Shown here: positions 32,976 to 43,887 of the stretch, one piece after another
Numbering within the stretch: position 1 is the stretch's first letter
How the letters are laid out: each line of letters begins with the position of its first letter
Source: Arsenophonus endosymbiont of Aphis craccivora
Lineage (GTDB): Bacteria > Pseudomonadota > Gammaproteobacteria > Enterobacterales > Enterobacteriaceae
Assembly (NCBI RefSeq): GCF_013460135.1
Contig: NZ_CP038155.1
Location: 1,488,001 to 1,552,000 of the forward strand
DNA length: 64,000 nt
Reading direction: 5' to 3'
Position numbers and translations under genes: made by a program
Notes under the pieces: generated by a model
Databases searched by the model: none
Told to the model about the DNA's origin: nothing
The model's input: only the letters and a program-made list of their open reading frames with translations

Positions 32976-33916
32976 TTAGCGTAGCGTTGTGCCAATAGAT
33001 ACCATTAATTGAATTTGATGAAAAATCATCACCGGCAGTAAAAGAATACCCACTAGATGAGCAGGAAAAAGTATATTAGCCATAGGGACACCATTAACTA
33101 AACTTTTCTTAGAGCCACAAAATACTATTGTGATCTCATCGGCTTTACTAAAACCAAAATAACGAGCGGTGTAAATATTAAATAAAATCACTATAGCAAG
33201 TAAAAAACCGCTAACAATCGCAATCATTAATAGCGACCAGCCATCAACTTTATACCATATCCCTTCAATAACCGCCTCACTAAAAGCGACATAAACCACT
33301 AATAAAATAGATGAACGATCAGAAATAGTAATTAATTTTCGATAGCGATTAATCCATTGTACCAGTAATGGCCTAATATAAATGGCAGCATAATTTGCAA
33401 TAAAATAGCCCCAATATTTGACAACAACTCAATCTGTTGATGATTATCAATATCTATTAAGAAACTGACTAATATTGGCGACAAAAACACCCCTAACAAA
33501 CTGGAAGCTGATGCGCTACAAATGGCAGCAGCAATATTGCCGCCGGCAACAGAAGTAAACGCAATCGCAGACTGCACTGTCGCAGGTAAGGCGCAAAGGT
33601 AAAGAAATCCGATATAAACAGTCGGTGACATCCACTCAGGTACTAACGGCTTTAACGCTAAGCCAATAATCGGAAACAAAATAAAGGTACTGCAAAAAAT
33701 TAGCAGATGTAATCGCCAATGACCGATACCGGCAAAAATAGCCTGGCGTGAAAGTTTTGCGCCATGGAGAAAAAAAAGTAACTCAATGGCTATAGTCGTT
33801 AAATGTTGAAAGACGATTTTCACCTTACCTTGACAAGGAAAAAAGGAAGCAAGCATTATAGTCATTAACATAAACAGCAAAAAATAATCAATTTGTAAAC
33901 GACGCCACCAACACAT
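32976..33916 (-). pseudogene. yfeH: YfeH-type bile acid:sodium symporter family transporter, frameshifted
   Basis: Remains of a ten-helix membrane transporter of the BASS family. The first 180 codons match E. coli YfeH well: LLFFLHGAKLSRQAI, IGHWRLHLLIFCSTF, LCALPATVQSAIAFTS, GGNIAAAICSASASSLLG. After LPFILGH (about 33370) the frame is lost; RPLLVQWINRYRKL continues in another frame, then VVYVAFSEAVIEGIWYKV and DEITIVFCGSKKSLVNGVPMANILFP. The junction sits on a repeated AGGCCATT-like sequence, suggesting a slippage deletion of a few bases. The C-terminus is also shorter than E. coli. The transported substrate is unknown. Confidence 0.88.
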
Positions 33917-33964
33917 AACGCTTCCTTTAATATTTAAAAATATGAATAGACAAAATGAATAAAA

Positions 33965-34926
33965 TTAAAGCGCCAGCTCTACTGTGTGTTGCATTTTTGC
34001 CGACTCGATTCCCGCTTCAATCAATTTCATCACCAAAATAGCTTCTTCGGCGCTAACTGGATTAGGTGCACCATTAGTAATTGCCTGACGAATAGCACGA
34101 TAATAGAGACCATAATTACCCGGTTTAGTTTCTAATGGCTTAACGATTAGCTCACCATTTTGTAACAACGTCACATTTCCATCGTGACTATCCTTACCCC
34201 AATCTTTTGCTGTTGGTAATTGCCCTGCTTTTAAACACTCTTCTTGTGGATCGAGACCATATTTTACATAACTGCCTTCCATACCATGTAGTAGATAAAT
34301 CGGCGACTCTGCTGCTGCGATGGTGGTGGCATGTAAAACAACCTTTAAGGTTGGCCAAAAAGTTGCAATACTTGATCAAGCATGTCAGGAGCCAAATCAT
34401 ACCATAGACCACTGCCCGCCTCTTTTGACTCTCGCCACCGTTGACGCACATCAGGCCGATAACGATCAAAATGCGATTCATAATATTTTAGCTCACCCAA
34501 TATTTGATTTTCTAGCAACGATTTCACCGTTAAAAAACCTGAGTACCAGCGGCGATTGTGATAAACAGATAATAACTTACCTTTTGTTTGCGCTAATTGA
34601 TGTAACGTTACAGCTTCTTGCACAGTCAAGGTAAACGGTTTATCGACGATTACATGTTTACCGGCTTCGAGTGCTTGTTTAGCCAATGGGAAATGAGTTT
34701 TATTTGGTGTTGGAATAACAATCAAAGAGACTTCTGGCTGCTCAGCCAAAAGTTGTTCAAGTGAAGCAAAAACAGGGACATTAGGCCAATCTTTTTTTAC
34801 TTTTTGTTCATAACTACTTACAATAGCTGATAATTGAAATCCTTCTATTGTGGTAATAAAAGGAACATGAAAGGTTTTACAGGCAAAACCGTAACCAATC
34901 AAACCAACCTTAATCGGTTTATTCAT
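33965..34926 (-). pseudogene. ydgJ: YdgJ, Gfo/Idh/MocA-family oxidoreductase, internal deletion
   Basis: NAD(P)-dependent sugar-type oxidoreductase of unknown substrate. The Rossmann fold GLIGYGFACKTFH and the VDKPFTLT and SVYHNRRWYSGFLT motifs are intact, up to YDLAPDMLDQVLQLFGQP. There the frame hits TAA (about 34345), and some 30 residues normally present (to the YPQRR region) are missing. The remainder resumes in another frame: VVLHATTIAAAESPIYLLHG, then GSYVKYGLDPQEE and so on to the natural end. Its position beside rsxA is the E. coli one. Confidence 0.9.
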
Positions 34927-35178
34927 AACTACCCCTTAAAACAATGACATATCAAACTTAAAACCATATATTACAACCAGACCAGCCGATGCATATTATT
35001 TAGCGTACCTTTTTATTTTTTAGCTGCAATCACTATTTTTCATTTTCTTAAAAATCATTAACTGACTAAAATTGACTTTCACACAAGATCGATAACCTAT
35101 ATGACTATCAGTTGCTATCATAGCCGACCATTTAGGTTTACAACTTCGACTGACTAAATAAAAAATTTAGGCGTTCAG

Positions 35179-35760
35179 ATGACAGATTATTTTTTATTAT
35201 TTATCGCTACCGTTTTGGTAAATAATTTCGTGCTGGTAAAATTTCTTGGATTATGCCCTTTTATGGGGGTTTCTAAAAAACTAGAAACCGCTATTGGTAT
35301 GGGATTTGCTACAACATTTGTGATGACTTTAGCATCCATCTGTTCATGGCTAATGGATACATTGGTTCTAATACCGTTAGATTTAATCTATTTACGTACT
35401 TTAAGCTTTATATTAGTTATTGCTGTTGTTGTTCAATTTACTGAAATGGTGGTACGCAAAACCAGCCCGACACTATACCGTCTTTTAGGTATTTTTTTAC
35501 CGTTAATTACCACAAACTGTGCAGTTCTTGGTGTCGCTTTATTGAATATCAATCAATCACATAATTTTTTACAATCTGCCGTTTACGGTTTTGCTGCTGC
35601 AGTAGGATTTTCTTTAGTAATGGTGCTATTTTGTGCCATCCGTGAACGTATCGCAGTGGCAAATGTTCCGGCTCCCTTTCGCGGTTCATCGATTGGTCTC
35701 ATTACAGCCGGCCTAATGTCTTTAGCATTTATGGGATTTAGTGGTTTGGTAAAATTCTAA
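35179..35760 (+). CDS. rsxA: Rsx/Rnf electron-transport complex subunit A
   Basis: Integral membrane subunit with six helices. RsxABCDGE uses NAD(P)H to keep the SoxR sensor reduced in E. coli; in other bacteria the same complex (Rnf) couples ferredoxin and NAD to ion flow. The 193 residues equal E. coli RsxA. Characteristic segments are [20 protein letters not shown], the paired motif [21 protein letters not shown], and [24 protein letters not shown]. Intact. The stop overlaps the rsxB start by one base (TAATG), indicating translational coupling. Confidence 0.96.
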   Translation: MTDYFLLFIATVLVNNFVLVKFLGLCPFMGVSKKLETAIGMGFATTFVMTLASICSWLMDTLVLIPLDLIYLRTLSFILVIAVVVQFTEMVVRKTSPTLYRLLGIFLPLITTNCAVLGVALLNINQSHNFLQSAVYGFAAAVGFSLVMVLFCAIRERIAVANVPAPFRGSSIGLITAGLMSLAFMGFSGLVKF

Positions 35761-36374
35761 TGAGTACTTTATTAATTGCAATCGGTGTTATTGCCGGATT
35801 TGGCCTTATTTTTGGTCTTATTTTAGGATTTGCCGTGCTTCGCTTTAAAGTAGAAGACGATCCAATAGTAGAAAAAATTGATCATATTTTACCACAAAGC
35901 CAGTGTGGCCAATGTGGCTATCCAGGTTGTCGCCCATATGCCGAAGCAATTGCCAATAATGGTGAAACCATAAATAAGTGCGCGCCCGGCGGCGAACAAG
36001 CTATGTTAAAAATTGCCGAATTACTTAGTGTAGAGCCACAAGCGCTTGATGAAGATAAATTAACACCAGAACGAAAAGTTGCTTTTATTGATGAAGCCAA
36101 CTGTATTGGCTGCACTAAATGTATTCAGGCTTGCCCCGTTGATGCAATTATTGGAGCAACGCGCGCTATGCATACAGTGGTAGAAGATCTCTGTACCGGT
36201 TGTGATCTTTGTGTTGCCCCTTGCCCAACAGACTGTATTACGATGCTACCAATAAAAACCACCATCAAAAACTGGAAATGGGATCTCACCACTATTCCAG
36301 TAAAAAATATTACTACATCATCGAACTCAACACCGACCGTTACATTTGCTAGCAAGGAGCAAGCAAATGTTTAA
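35760..36374 (+). CDS. rsxB: Rsx/Rnf complex ferredoxin-type subunit B
   Basis: Membrane-anchored iron-sulfur subunit. An N-terminal helix ([23 protein letters not shown]) is followed by a four-Cys cluster domain ([16 protein letters not shown]...KCAPGG). Two 4Fe-4S ferredoxin motifs come next ([16 protein letters not shown] and [16 protein letters not shown]). All cluster cysteines are present. It is 204 residues, slightly longer than the E. coli 192, with an extra polar C-terminal tail. It overlaps rsxC by 8 bp. Confidence 0.96.
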   Translation: MSTLLIAIGVIAGFGLIFGLILGFAVLRFKVEDDPIVEKIDHILPQSQCGQCGYPGCRPYAEAIANNGETINKCAPGGEQAMLKIAELLSVEPQALDEDKLTPERKVAFIDEANCIGCTKCIQACPVDAIIGATRAMHTVVEDLCTGCDLCVAPCPTDCITMLPIKTTIKNWKWDLTTIPVKNITTSSNSTPTVTFASKEQANV

Positions 36375-38127
36375 CTTTTTCAAAAAACTTACGTCAAATA
36401 AAGAAAAAATTTGGTCTTTTTCAGGTGGCATACATCCGCCTGAAATGAAAATACAATCAAGCCAAGTTCCGTTAGTTACGCTCCCTTTAGCTAATGAATT
36501 GATTATTACTATTCAGCAACATGTAGGCTCAGCGGGTGATATCATTGTTAAAACCAATGACTATGTTTTAAAAGGACAAGCATTAACTAAAGGTTGTGAT
36601 CGTCAGATCCCTGTCCATGCTACGACTTCAGGTACTATTACTGACATAGCCCCTCATATAACCGCACACCCCTCCGGCCTAAAAGAGCTTTGTATTCGAT
36701 TACAGCCAGATAGTAAAGATCAATGGTGTGAGCGCAAACCTCTACCCAACTACTTACAATATTCTGCTAAAGTCTTATTGTCACATATTGAGCAAGCCGG
36801 TATAGCAGGATTAGGCGGCGCAGGCTTTCCGACGGCAACAAAGTTGAAAAATGGCAATAAGTTAATTAATACGTTAATTATCAATGCCGCAGAGTGTGAA
36901 CCTTATATAACCGCCGATGATCGATTAATGCAGGAGCATGCTGATGAGATTATCGAAGGTATACTGATACTGATACATATTTTAAAACCGAAAGAAGTCC
37001 TGATTGGTATTGAAGATAATAAGCCCGCAGCAATAGCCGCCTTAAAAGAAGCACTTTTAGGCCAACAAGCTATGATTAAATTACGAGTGATCCCAACAAA
37101 GTATCCTTCAGGCGGCGCTAAACAATTAACTAAGATATTAACCGGCAAGGAGATACCCAGCGGCGTTCACTCTTCGTTCATTGGTATATTGATGCAAAAT
37201 GTTGGTACTGTGTTTGCGATTAAACGAGCCATTATCGATGGAGAACCATTAATTGAACGGGTGGTTACATTAACCGGCGATGCTATACAAAAGCCTGGTA
37301 ATTATTGGGTTCGTTTGGGTACCCAGATCAATTTTCTATTACAACAGGTCGGTCTGGTGCCACAATCAGAGCAAATGGTTATTATGGGAGGGCCACTAAT
37401 GGGCTTTACTTTGTCTGATTTAACCACTCCTATTGTTAAAATTAGCAACTGTATCCTTGCTCCTACCATAGCAGAAATCGGTGAACCTAATATTGAAGAA
37501 GCTTGCATTCGCTGTGGTCTTTGTACCCAAGCTTGTCCAGCTAATTTATTACCACAACAGCTTTATTGGTTTAGTCGAGGACAGGAGCATGAAAAAGCGG
37601 AACAATATAATTTATCCGATTGCATAGAATGTGGTGCTTGTGCTTATGTTTGCCCAAGTAATATTCCACTGGTCCAATACTATCGACAAGAAAAGGCTGA
37701 AATTAAATCCATTACTCAAGAAAAACAACGTACATCGGATGCTAAGCAACGGTTTGAGGCTAAAAAAAGCCGGCTTGAACGAGAAAAAATTCTGCATCAG
37801 CAACGGCATCATCAAGCGGCTGTTAAGCCCGAAGCAACCGACAAAGCCACAATTAATGCTGCATTAATGCGAATTAATGCACAAAAAAATCAGGCTGACA
37901 ATAGTAGAACTGAACCATTGAATAACCAAGCAGCGATTGAAGCGCGTCAAGCCAGAAAAGCCCAACTGCGCACTATTCAAGCTGCCAGACAAGCAGCCGA
38001 AAGCCAATCAGTTGTAGCAACAGAAACAACAAGCGAGCAGCAGCCAGTTGATCCACGTAAAGCGGCCGTTGCCGCCGCTATTGCTCGGGCTAAAGCCAAA
38101 CGTGATGCGCAGAGTAAAACTCCCTAA
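36367..38127 (+). CDS. rsxC: Rsx/Rnf complex subunit C (NADH/FMN and 4Fe-4S), short tail
   Basis: Peripheral subunit that receives electrons from NADH. I start it at ATG 36367 ([28 protein letters not shown]), which has an AAGGAG site and matches the family; an upstream in-frame start at 36346 is inside rsxB. The NADH/FMN domain shows [15 protein letters not shown] and [17 protein letters not shown]. Two ferredoxin motifs follow ([17 protein letters not shown] and [17 protein letters not shown]). The Ala/Lys-rich tail holds only one copy of the [17 protein letters not shown] repeat, whereas E. coli has several, giving 586 instead of about 740 residues. Otherwise intact. Confidence 0.95.
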   Translation: MFNFFKKLTSNKEKIWSFSGGIHPPEMKIQSSQVPLVTLPLANELIITIQQHVGSAGDIIVKTNDYVLKGQALTKGCDRQIPVHATTSGTITDIAPHITAHPSGLKELCIRLQPDSKDQWCERKPLPNYLQYSAKVLLSHIEQAGIAGLGGAGFPTATKLKNGNKLINTLIINAAECEPYITADDRLMQEHADEIIEGILILIHILKPKEVLIGIEDNKPAAIAALKEALLGQQAMIKLRVIPTKYPSGGAKQLTKILTGKEIPSGVHSSFIGILMQNVGTVFAIKRAIIDGEPLIERVVTLTGDAIQKPGNYWVRLGTQINFLLQQVGLVPQSEQMVIMGGPLMGFTLSDLTTPIVKISNCILAPTIAEIGEPNIEEACIRCGLCTQACPANLLPQQLYWFSRGQEHEKAEQYNLSDCIECGACAYVCPSNIPLVQYYRQEKAEIKSITQEKQRTSDAKQRFEAKKSRLEREKILHQQRHHQAAVKPEATDKATINAALMRINAQKNQADNSRTEPLNNQAAIEARQARKAQLRTIQAARQAAESQSVVATETTSEQQPVDPRKAAVAAAIARAKAKRDAQSKTP

Positions 38128-38153
38128 TAATTGAACAATATATGAGCTGAAAA

Positions 38154-39239
38154 ATGAAATTCAGACCAATACCGACTAATAGTCGGGTCAACCGATTAAA
38201 AATGACGACTTCACCCTTTACGCATGAAAACCAAAGTACCAGCAAACTCATGCTGGGGGTTGTTATTGCTGCCATTCCCGGTATTGCCTGCCAAATTTAC
38301 TTTTTTGGTAGTGGAACGATTTACCAAATTTTACTCGCTATCATAACCGCATTTATTTGTGAGGCGGCAGCTTTACAGCTACGAAAATTACCGGTTATAA
38401 CCCATTTAAAAGATAATTCCGCCTTAGTAACCGCCTTATTATTGGCTATTAGTATTCCAACATTATCACCCTGGTGGCTGGTAGTTTTAGGTACGGCCTT
38501 TGCCATATTAATAGCTAAACACATCTATGGCGGATTAGGCCAAAATCCATTTAATCCAGCCATGGTAGGTTATGTGGTATTATTGATCTCATTTCCTGTT
38601 CAAATGACAAGTTGGTTACCGCCGACAGAGCTTCAATCGATCCATGCCGATACTTTAGCTAGCCTACAAGTCATTTTTTCCGGCCATACCGATACAGGAG
38701 CAACTTTAAACCAATTAACGTTAGGTTTTGATGGTGTAACTCAAGCGACACCACTCGATAGCTTTAAAACGGGTTTACTAACACACTCAATTAGCCAAAT
38801 ACTGCAACAACCTATTTTACAAGGTTCTTTAGCTGGCATCGGTTGGCAATGGGTTAATATTGCTTATCTGTTTGGTGGCATTATTATGCTTTATCGCCGA
38901 ATAATCAGCTGGCAAATTCCGCTGGCATTTTTAGCCACGCTAATATTCTGCTCATTATTGAGCTGGCTTATTATGCCATCACAATACGCTTCTCCTATGA
39001 TACATCTGTTTTCAGGAGCAACCATGCTTGGTGCCTTTTTTATCGCCACTGATCCAGTTACGGCGGCAACTACACCGCGTGGTCGTCTTATTTATGGTGC
39101 AATGATTGGATTATTAATTTGGATCATTCGTGTTGATGGTGGTTATCCGGATGCTGTTGCTTTTGCGGTATTACTGGCCAATATCGCTGTACCGCTGATT
39201 GATCACTATAGCCAGCCGCGTGTTTATGGCCATAAATAA
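38154..39239 (+). CDS. rsxD: Rsx/Rnf complex subunit D
   Basis: Membrane subunit with covalently bound FMN. The 361 residues include multiple helices, [24 protein letters not shown] and [20 protein letters not shown]. The FMN-attachment region is [15 protein letters not shown] (the Thr of ATPLD), and [28 protein letters not shown] follows. The C-terminus [22 protein letters not shown] matches E. coli. The N-terminus is about 10 residues longer than E. coli; the first ATG is kept because MKFR resembles the E. coli MVFR start, with an internal ATG at 38202 as alternative. Confidence 0.95.
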   Translation: MKFRPIPTNSRVNRLKMTTSPFTHENQSTSKLMLGVVIAAIPGIACQIYFFGSGTIYQILLAIITAFICEAAALQLRKLPVITHLKDNSALVTALLLAISIPTLSPWWLVVLGTAFAILIAKHIYGGLGQNPFNPAMVGYVVLLISFPVQMTSWLPPTELQSIHADTLASLQVIFSGHTDTGATLNQLTLGFDGVTQATPLDSFKTGLLTHSISQILQQPILQGSLAGIGWQWVNIAYLFGGIIMLYRRIISWQIPLAFLATLIFCSLLSWLIMPSQYASPMIHLFSGATMLGAFFIATDPVTAATTPRGRLIYGAMIGLLIWIIRVDGGYPDAVAFAVLLANIAVPLIDHYSQPRVYGHK

Positions 39240-39248
39240 GGAGTGGTT

Positions 39249-39875
39249 ATGCTAAAATCCATTAGACATCATGGCTTGATATTGGCTGTTTTTGCTGCCG
39301 CTACCACTGGACTGACAGCAGTGGTTTATACCATCACCAAAAGTACCATTAATAACCAGCTACTTATCCAACAACAAAAACTGTTTGATCAAATTATTGC
39401 TCCTGAATTTTATGATAATCATTTAACCAAAGAGTGTTACTTAGTAAGTAAAAATGAAGCATTAGGTAGCGAACTGCCCCATCATCTCTATATTGCCAGA
39501 AAAGAGGGAAAACCGATTGCTGCCATCATAGAAAGTATCGCACCAGATGGTTACTCAGGAGCAATAAAATTGCTAGTCGCAGCCGATTTTCATGGTAAAG
39601 TGCTTGGTGTTCGTGTACCTGAACATCATGAAACACCTGGATTAGGTGATAAAATTGATATTCGTATTTCAAATTGGATCAACTATTTCTCAGGTAAAAA
39701 AATTGACTCAGAACATAGTCCCCATTGGGCGGTAAAAAAAGATGGCGGCGATTTTGACCAATTTACTGGTGCCACCATTACACCAAGAGCAGTTATTAAT
39801 GCCACTAAGCGTGCTGCCTGGTTTATACAGTCGGTGCCGCAAAAATTATCAACTTATCCAGCATGCGCAAATTAA
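39249..39875 (+). CDS. rsxG: Rsx/Rnf complex FMN subunit G
   Basis: Single-pass membrane protein whose periplasmic FMN-binding domain carries covalent FMN. The anchor is [21 protein letters not shown]. The domain shows [31 protein letters not shown] and the attachment motif [16 protein letters not shown] (Thr of TGATIT). Start ATG 39249 is set by AAGGAG upstream and by E. coli MLKTIRKHG; an in-frame GTG at 39243 overlaps the Shine-Dalgarno. 208 residues, intact. Confidence 0.95.
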   Translation: MLKSIRHHGLILAVFAAATTGLTAVVYTITKSTINNQLLIQQQKLFDQIIAPEFYDNHLTKECYLVSKNEALGSELPHHLYIARKEGKPIAAIIESIAPDGYSGAIKLLVAADFHGKVLGVRVPEHHETPGLGDKIDIRISNWINYFSGKKIDSEHSPHWAVKKDGGDFDQFTGATITPRAVINATKRAAWFIQSVPQKLSTYPACAN

Positions 39876-39880
39876 TTACA

Positions 39881-40615
39881 ATGAATGAAACTAAGAAACT
39901 TTTTATCCAAGGATTATGGAAAAACAATTCAGCACTGGTTCAATTATTAGGTCTGTGCCCGTTGCTAGCGGTTTCTTCGACAGCCACCAATGCGTTAGGA
40001 TTGGGACTGGCAACAACATTAGTGCTGTTTTTCACTAATATTACCGTCTCAACTTTTCGTCATTGGATCCCAAGCGAAATACGTATTCCAATCTATGTAA
40101 TGATTATCGCATCGGTCGTCTCCTTTGTGCAGATGTTAAGTAACGCCTATGCTTTTGATTTATATCAATCTTTAGGTATTTTTATTCCGCTGATTGTTAC
40201 TAACTGTATTGTTATTGGGCGAGCTGAAGCTTACGCCGCCAAAAATAATGTCTATAACTCAGCAATTGATGGCTTAGCGATGGGAGCGGGTGCCACGATA
40301 GCACTGTTTTTTTTAGGTGCCATGCGAGAAATTTTAGGTAATGGTACGCTGTTTGATGGTGCAGATTTGCTGTTAGGAGAATGGGCAAAAATATTACGTA
40401 TTGAAGTTATTCATCTTAATTCTCCCTTTTTATTAGCTATATTACCCCCAGGGGCTTTCATTGGATTAGGTTTGATGCTAGCAGGTAAATATTTAATCGA
40501 TGAAAAAGTAAAAATATATATTAGTCACAAACAACAGCAATCTGCGGTAAAATCGGCGGCTTTCCCCAATAAAAATCATTTAGCCAAGGATCGAGAGCAA
40601 ATAAAATATGAATAA
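39881..40615 (+). CDS. rsxE: Rsx/Rnf complex subunit E
   Basis: Membrane subunit homologous to RsxA. It contains [35 protein letters not shown], the helix pair [23 protein letters not shown], and [27 protein letters not shown]. The start [16 protein letters not shown] at 39881 agrees with the family; an ATG at 39863 lies within rsxG. The 244 residues exceed the E. coli 231 through a different polar C-terminal tail, which overlaps nth by 8 bp. It closes a complete six-gene rsx operon. Confidence 0.95.
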   Translation: MNETKKLFIQGLWKNNSALVQLLGLCPLLAVSSTATNALGLGLATTLVLFFTNITVSTFRHWIPSEIRIPIYVMIIASVVSFVQMLSNAYAFDLYQSLGIFIPLIVTNCIVIGRAEAYAAKNNVYNSAIDGLAMGAGATIALFFLGAMREILGNGTLFDGADLLLGEWAKILRIEVIHLNSPFLLAILPPGAFIGLGLMLAGKYLIDEKVKIYISHKQQQSAVKSAAFPNKNHLAKDREQIKYE

Positions 40616-41249
40616 ACAAAAGCGGATAGACATCCTGACTCGCTTACGTGACAACAATCCAACACCAACAACGGAGCTTGTTTTTAATTCGCCTTTTGAA
40701 TTACTTATTTCTGTATTACTTTCCGCTCAAGCTACCGATATTAGTGTCAATAAAGCAACGGCAAAACTCTACCAGATTGCAAATACCGTTGAAAAAATGC
40801 TAGCCCTAGGCATCAATGAAATAAAGCATTACATAAAAACAATTGGCTTATTTAATACCAAAGCTGAAAATATTATTAAAACCTGTCAGATATTAATTGA
40901 GAAATATAATAGCCAGGTGCCAGAAAATCGCGAAGCCTTGGAATCCTTACCCGGTGTCGGCCGCAAAACGGCAAATGTGGTATTGAACACCGCCTTCGGC
41001 TGGCCAACAATTGCTGTTGATACCCATATTTTTCGCGTTTGTAATCGCACGAATTTTGCCCCAGGTAAGAATGTTATCGAGGTTGAACAAAAGTTAATCA
41101 AAGTAGTGCCGATTGAATTTAAAGTGGATTGCCACCACTGGTTTATACTACATGGCCGTTACACGTGTATTGCCAGAAAGCCACGCTGTGGCTCTTGTAT
41201 TATTGAAGATTTATGTGAATTTAAAGACAAACAATACCCCACAACCTAA
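40608..41249 (+). CDS. nth: Endonuclease III
   Basis: Bifunctional DNA glycosylase and AP lyase that removes oxidised pyrimidines. The helix-hairpin-helix and catalytic Lys/Asp region read [34 protein letters not shown]. The 4Fe-4S cluster ligands Cys-X6-Cys-X2-Cys-X5-Cys are in [17 protein letters not shown]. The 213 residues match E. coli (211). As in E. coli, it is translationally coupled to the end of the rsx operon. Intact. Confidence 0.96.
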   Translation: MNKQKRIDILTRLRDNNPTPTTELVFNSPFELLISVLLSAQATDISVNKATAKLYQIANTVEKMLALGINEIKHYIKTIGLFNTKAENIIKTCQILIEKYNSQVPENREALESLPGVGRKTANVVLNTAFGWPTIAVDTHIFRVCNRTNFAPGKNVIEVEQKLIKVVPIEFKVDCHHWFILHGRYTCIARKPRCGSCIIEDLCEFKDKQYPTT

Positions 41250-41389
41250 CGATTAACTAACGAATTTTCAAGACAACTTTATATATGCCATTTATTGAAG
41301 TGACAAATATTATTATTCTGCTTGCCCATAGCACTCAACTTGAGCAAAATGTGGGTAAATTTTAATTTAACGACGCAAATACGGATAGT

Positions 41390-43339
41390 ATGTTTCAAGA
41401 TAACCCGCTGCTAGCGCAGCTAAAACAGCAATTACATGCCCAAACGCCTCGTGTTGAAGGGATTGTCAAAAGTACCGAAAAAGGTTTTGGTTTTCTTGAG
41501 GTCGATGGAACGAAAACTTATTTCATTCCACCGCCACAAATGAAAAAAGTAATGCATGGTGATCGAATTATCGCCACCATTCACACAAATAAAGATCGTG
41601 AAATTGTTGAACCAGAACAATTAATTGAGCCCTTTCTTACCCGATTTGTAGGACGTATTCAAAAAAGAAATAATGATAATCGGCTTTATGTGAAACCCGA
41701 TCACCCAGTATTAAAAGAAAATATTTTTTGTCGTTCGGCGCAACATCTAGCTAATGATTTGATGCAAGATGATTGGGTAATAGCAGAAATCCGTCGTCAT
41801 CCATTAAAAAATCAAGGCGGATTTCAAGCAGAAATAATCCAATATATTACCCATGGCGATGACCATTTTGCCCCTTGGTGGGTAACATTGAGTCGGCATC
41901 AATTAGCGCGCGAAGCGCCGGAAATGCAAAATTGTACCATTGAGGAGCAGACAGCAGAACGCCTTGATCTCACTCACCGCAACTTTATTACCATTGACAG
42001 TGCCAGTACCGAAGATATGGATGATGCGCTTTATATAGAGCGTATTGGCGATGATCAATTGCGTCTATTTGTTGCTATTGCCGATCCTACCAGTTATATC
42101 CCGGTAAACAGTGAGTTAGATACCATTGCCCAACAACGTTGCTATACCAATTACCTACCTGGCTTCAATATTCCGATGTTGCCACGTGAATTATCAGATA
42201 ATTTGTGTTCTCTGCGTCCTAATGAGCGCCGCCCTGCACTAGTCTGTCAATTTGATATTAAACAAGATGGACAATTGGCTGATAATAGTCAATTTTGCCT
42301 GGCATGGGTTGAATCAAAAAATAAATTGGTATACGATGATGTCTCTGACTGGCTAGAACAGCAACAAGATAAATGGCAACCAGAAAATGAAATTATCAAA
42401 CAGCAAATTTTATTGCTCAATGAAATGTGCGAAAAACGGGCCGCCTGGCGCCTAACTCATGCATTAGTATTTAAAGAGCGTCCTAATTATCGCTTTGTAC
42501 TTGATGAGAATGGTAATGTCACGAATATATTGGCAGAGAAACGGCGGATTGCTAATCGTATCGTCGAAGAAGCGATGATTGCAGCCAATCTTTGTGCAAC
42601 AAAAGTATTAAAAGATAAATTAGCAACCGGTATTTTTAATGTTCATAATGGCTTTGAACCCAGTCAAATTGATAACGTTGTTGCCATTTTGCAAGAACAT
42701 GATATCGAACAAAATGCCCAAACACTGTTAACACTTGAAGGATTTTGTCGTTTATGGCGTTTATTATATGACCAACCCACTAAATTTCTAGATAGTCGAA
42801 TACGCCGTTTTCAAGCTTTTGCTGAAATTAAAACTACGCCAGCTGCCCATTATGGTTTGGGATTTGATGCCTATGCAACCTGGACATGCCCTATCCGCAA
42901 GTATACAGATATCATCAATCACCGCTTTTTAAAAGCCATGATCCATCATGAGCAGCATAATATCACAAAACCTTCTGAAACTTTGATGGCAAAAATTACT
43001 GATCGCAAGCGCGCTAATCGTTTAGCTGAACGCGATGTCTGTGACTGGTTATATGCACGTTATCTAAAACCTTTCGCCAAAACTAACACTATTTTTGCTG
43101 CTGAAATAACCGACATTACTCGAGGTGGGCTCCGGATCCGTTTAACCGACCATGGCGCCAATGCCTTTATTCCGGCACCTTTTATCCATTCTGTGCGAGA
43201 AGAAATACAGTGTAGTCAAGAAGCAGGCGCTATAATTATTAAAGGTGTTGCTGTTCATAAACTTAACGATGTGATTAATGTTCAACTTGAAGAAGTTCGA
43301 ATGGAAACCCGCAATATTATTGCACGACTGGTATCCTAA
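41390..43339 (+). CDS. rnb: Exoribonuclease II
   Basis: Processive 3'-5' exoribonuclease for single-stranded RNA. The order is two cold-shock-like domains ([14 protein letters not shown]..., [10 protein letters not shown]), the RNB catalytic domain with the metal-binding aspartates in [14 protein letters not shown], and an S1 domain at the end ([14 protein letters not shown]). [26 protein letters not shown] and [15 protein letters not shown] are also typical. The length is 649 residues against 644 in E. coli. No lesion was seen. Confidence 0.96.
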   Translation: MFQDNPLLAQLKQQLHAQTPRVEGIVKSTEKGFGFLEVDGTKTYFIPPPQMKKVMHGDRIIATIHTNKDREIVEPEQLIEPFLTRFVGRIQKRNNDNRLYVKPDHPVLKENIFCRSAQHLANDLMQDDWVIAEIRRHPLKNQGGFQAEIIQYITHGDDHFAPWWVTLSRHQLAREAPEMQNCTIEEQTAERLDLTHRNFITIDSASTEDMDDALYIERIGDDQLRLFVAIADPTSYIPVNSELDTIAQQRCYTNYLPGFNIPMLPRELSDNLCSLRPNERRPALVCQFDIKQDGQLADNSQFCLAWVESKNKLVYDDVSDWLEQQQDKWQPENEIIKQQILLLNEMCEKRAAWRLTHALVFKERPNYRFVLDENGNVTNILAEKRRIANRIVEEAMIAANLCATKVLKDKLATGIFNVHNGFEPSQIDNVVAILQEHDIEQNAQTLLTLEGFCRLWRLLYDQPTKFLDSRIRRFQAFAEIKTTPAAHYGLGFDAYATWTCPIRKYTDIINHRFLKAMIHHEQHNITKPSETLMAKITDRKRANRLAERDVCDWLYARYLKPFAKTNTIFAAEITDITRGGLRIRLTDHGANAFIPAPFIHSVREEIQCSQEAGAIIIKGVAVHKLNDVINVQLEEVRMETRNIIARLVS

Positions 43340-43348
43340 GGACATTTC

Positions 43349-43379
43349 ACAGATAGCTTACTGATAATAAGCTATCTGT
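43349..43379 (+). terminator. Hairpin after rnb
   Basis: Perfect 12-bp stem ACAGATAGCTTA / TAAGCTATCTGT with a 7-nt loop, 10 bp after the rnb stop. It lacks a T tract, so it may protect the transcript 3' end rather than terminate on its own. Confidence 0.6.
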
Positions 43380-43497
43380 ACAGAATAGCGGCTTTATTAT
43401 TTTTGCAATTTCCTTTAGCTTGCCGAAAAATCTGATTAAAAAAAGTTGCTATCTAGGTTAATTTGAATTTAATTGATTATATCAATAGCATAGAAGA

Positions 43498-43721
43498 ATG
43501 AAGAGTTCAAAAAAACACACATTACTGATGTTAATATCTGTCATTTCCCTCATGTCTATTACAGCCTGCTCTAATATGTCAAAACGCGACAAAAATACCG
43601 CTATTGGTGCTGGCATATGGGCAGTATAGGTGGTGCTATTCTGACTGAAGGTAGTGGATTAGGTACGGTAGGTGGTGGTGCTATTGGTGGTATAAGTGGT
43701 CACCAAGTCGGTAAGAAATAA
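43498..43721 (+). pseudogene. osmB: Osmotically inducible lipoprotein OsmB, frameshifted
   Basis: OsmB is a small outer-membrane lipoprotein induced by osmotic stress and the Rcs system. The signal peptide ends in lipobox SITAC at the expected place, followed by SNMSKRDKNTAIGAG, which matches the family. Near 43612-43622 the frame shifts into a TAG stop. The rest of the Gly-rich region (SIGGAILTEGSGLGTVGGGAIGG to SGHQVGKK) is readable in another frame to TAA 43719-43721. One indel thus separates it from a complete gene. Confidence 0.88.
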
Positions 43722-43744
43722 TCGCACCCAACAAACCATAATAG

Positions 43745-43770
43745 AGCCAGTTCATTATCTGGCTTTATTT
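43745..43770. terminator. Terminator between osmB and yciH
   Basis: Six-bp stem AGCCAG / CTGGCT with an 8-nt loop followed by TTATTT on the plus strand, in the gap between two convergent genes. Confidence 0.72.
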
Positions 43771-43887
43771 ATAAATATGATTAACCTCCGGCCAGTTTAA
43801 CTTTCATTCCCTTTGCTTCTAATAATTGCTTAATAAGCTCGCGTTTATCACCCTGGATCTCAATATTGCCTTGTTTGATTGCTCCGC

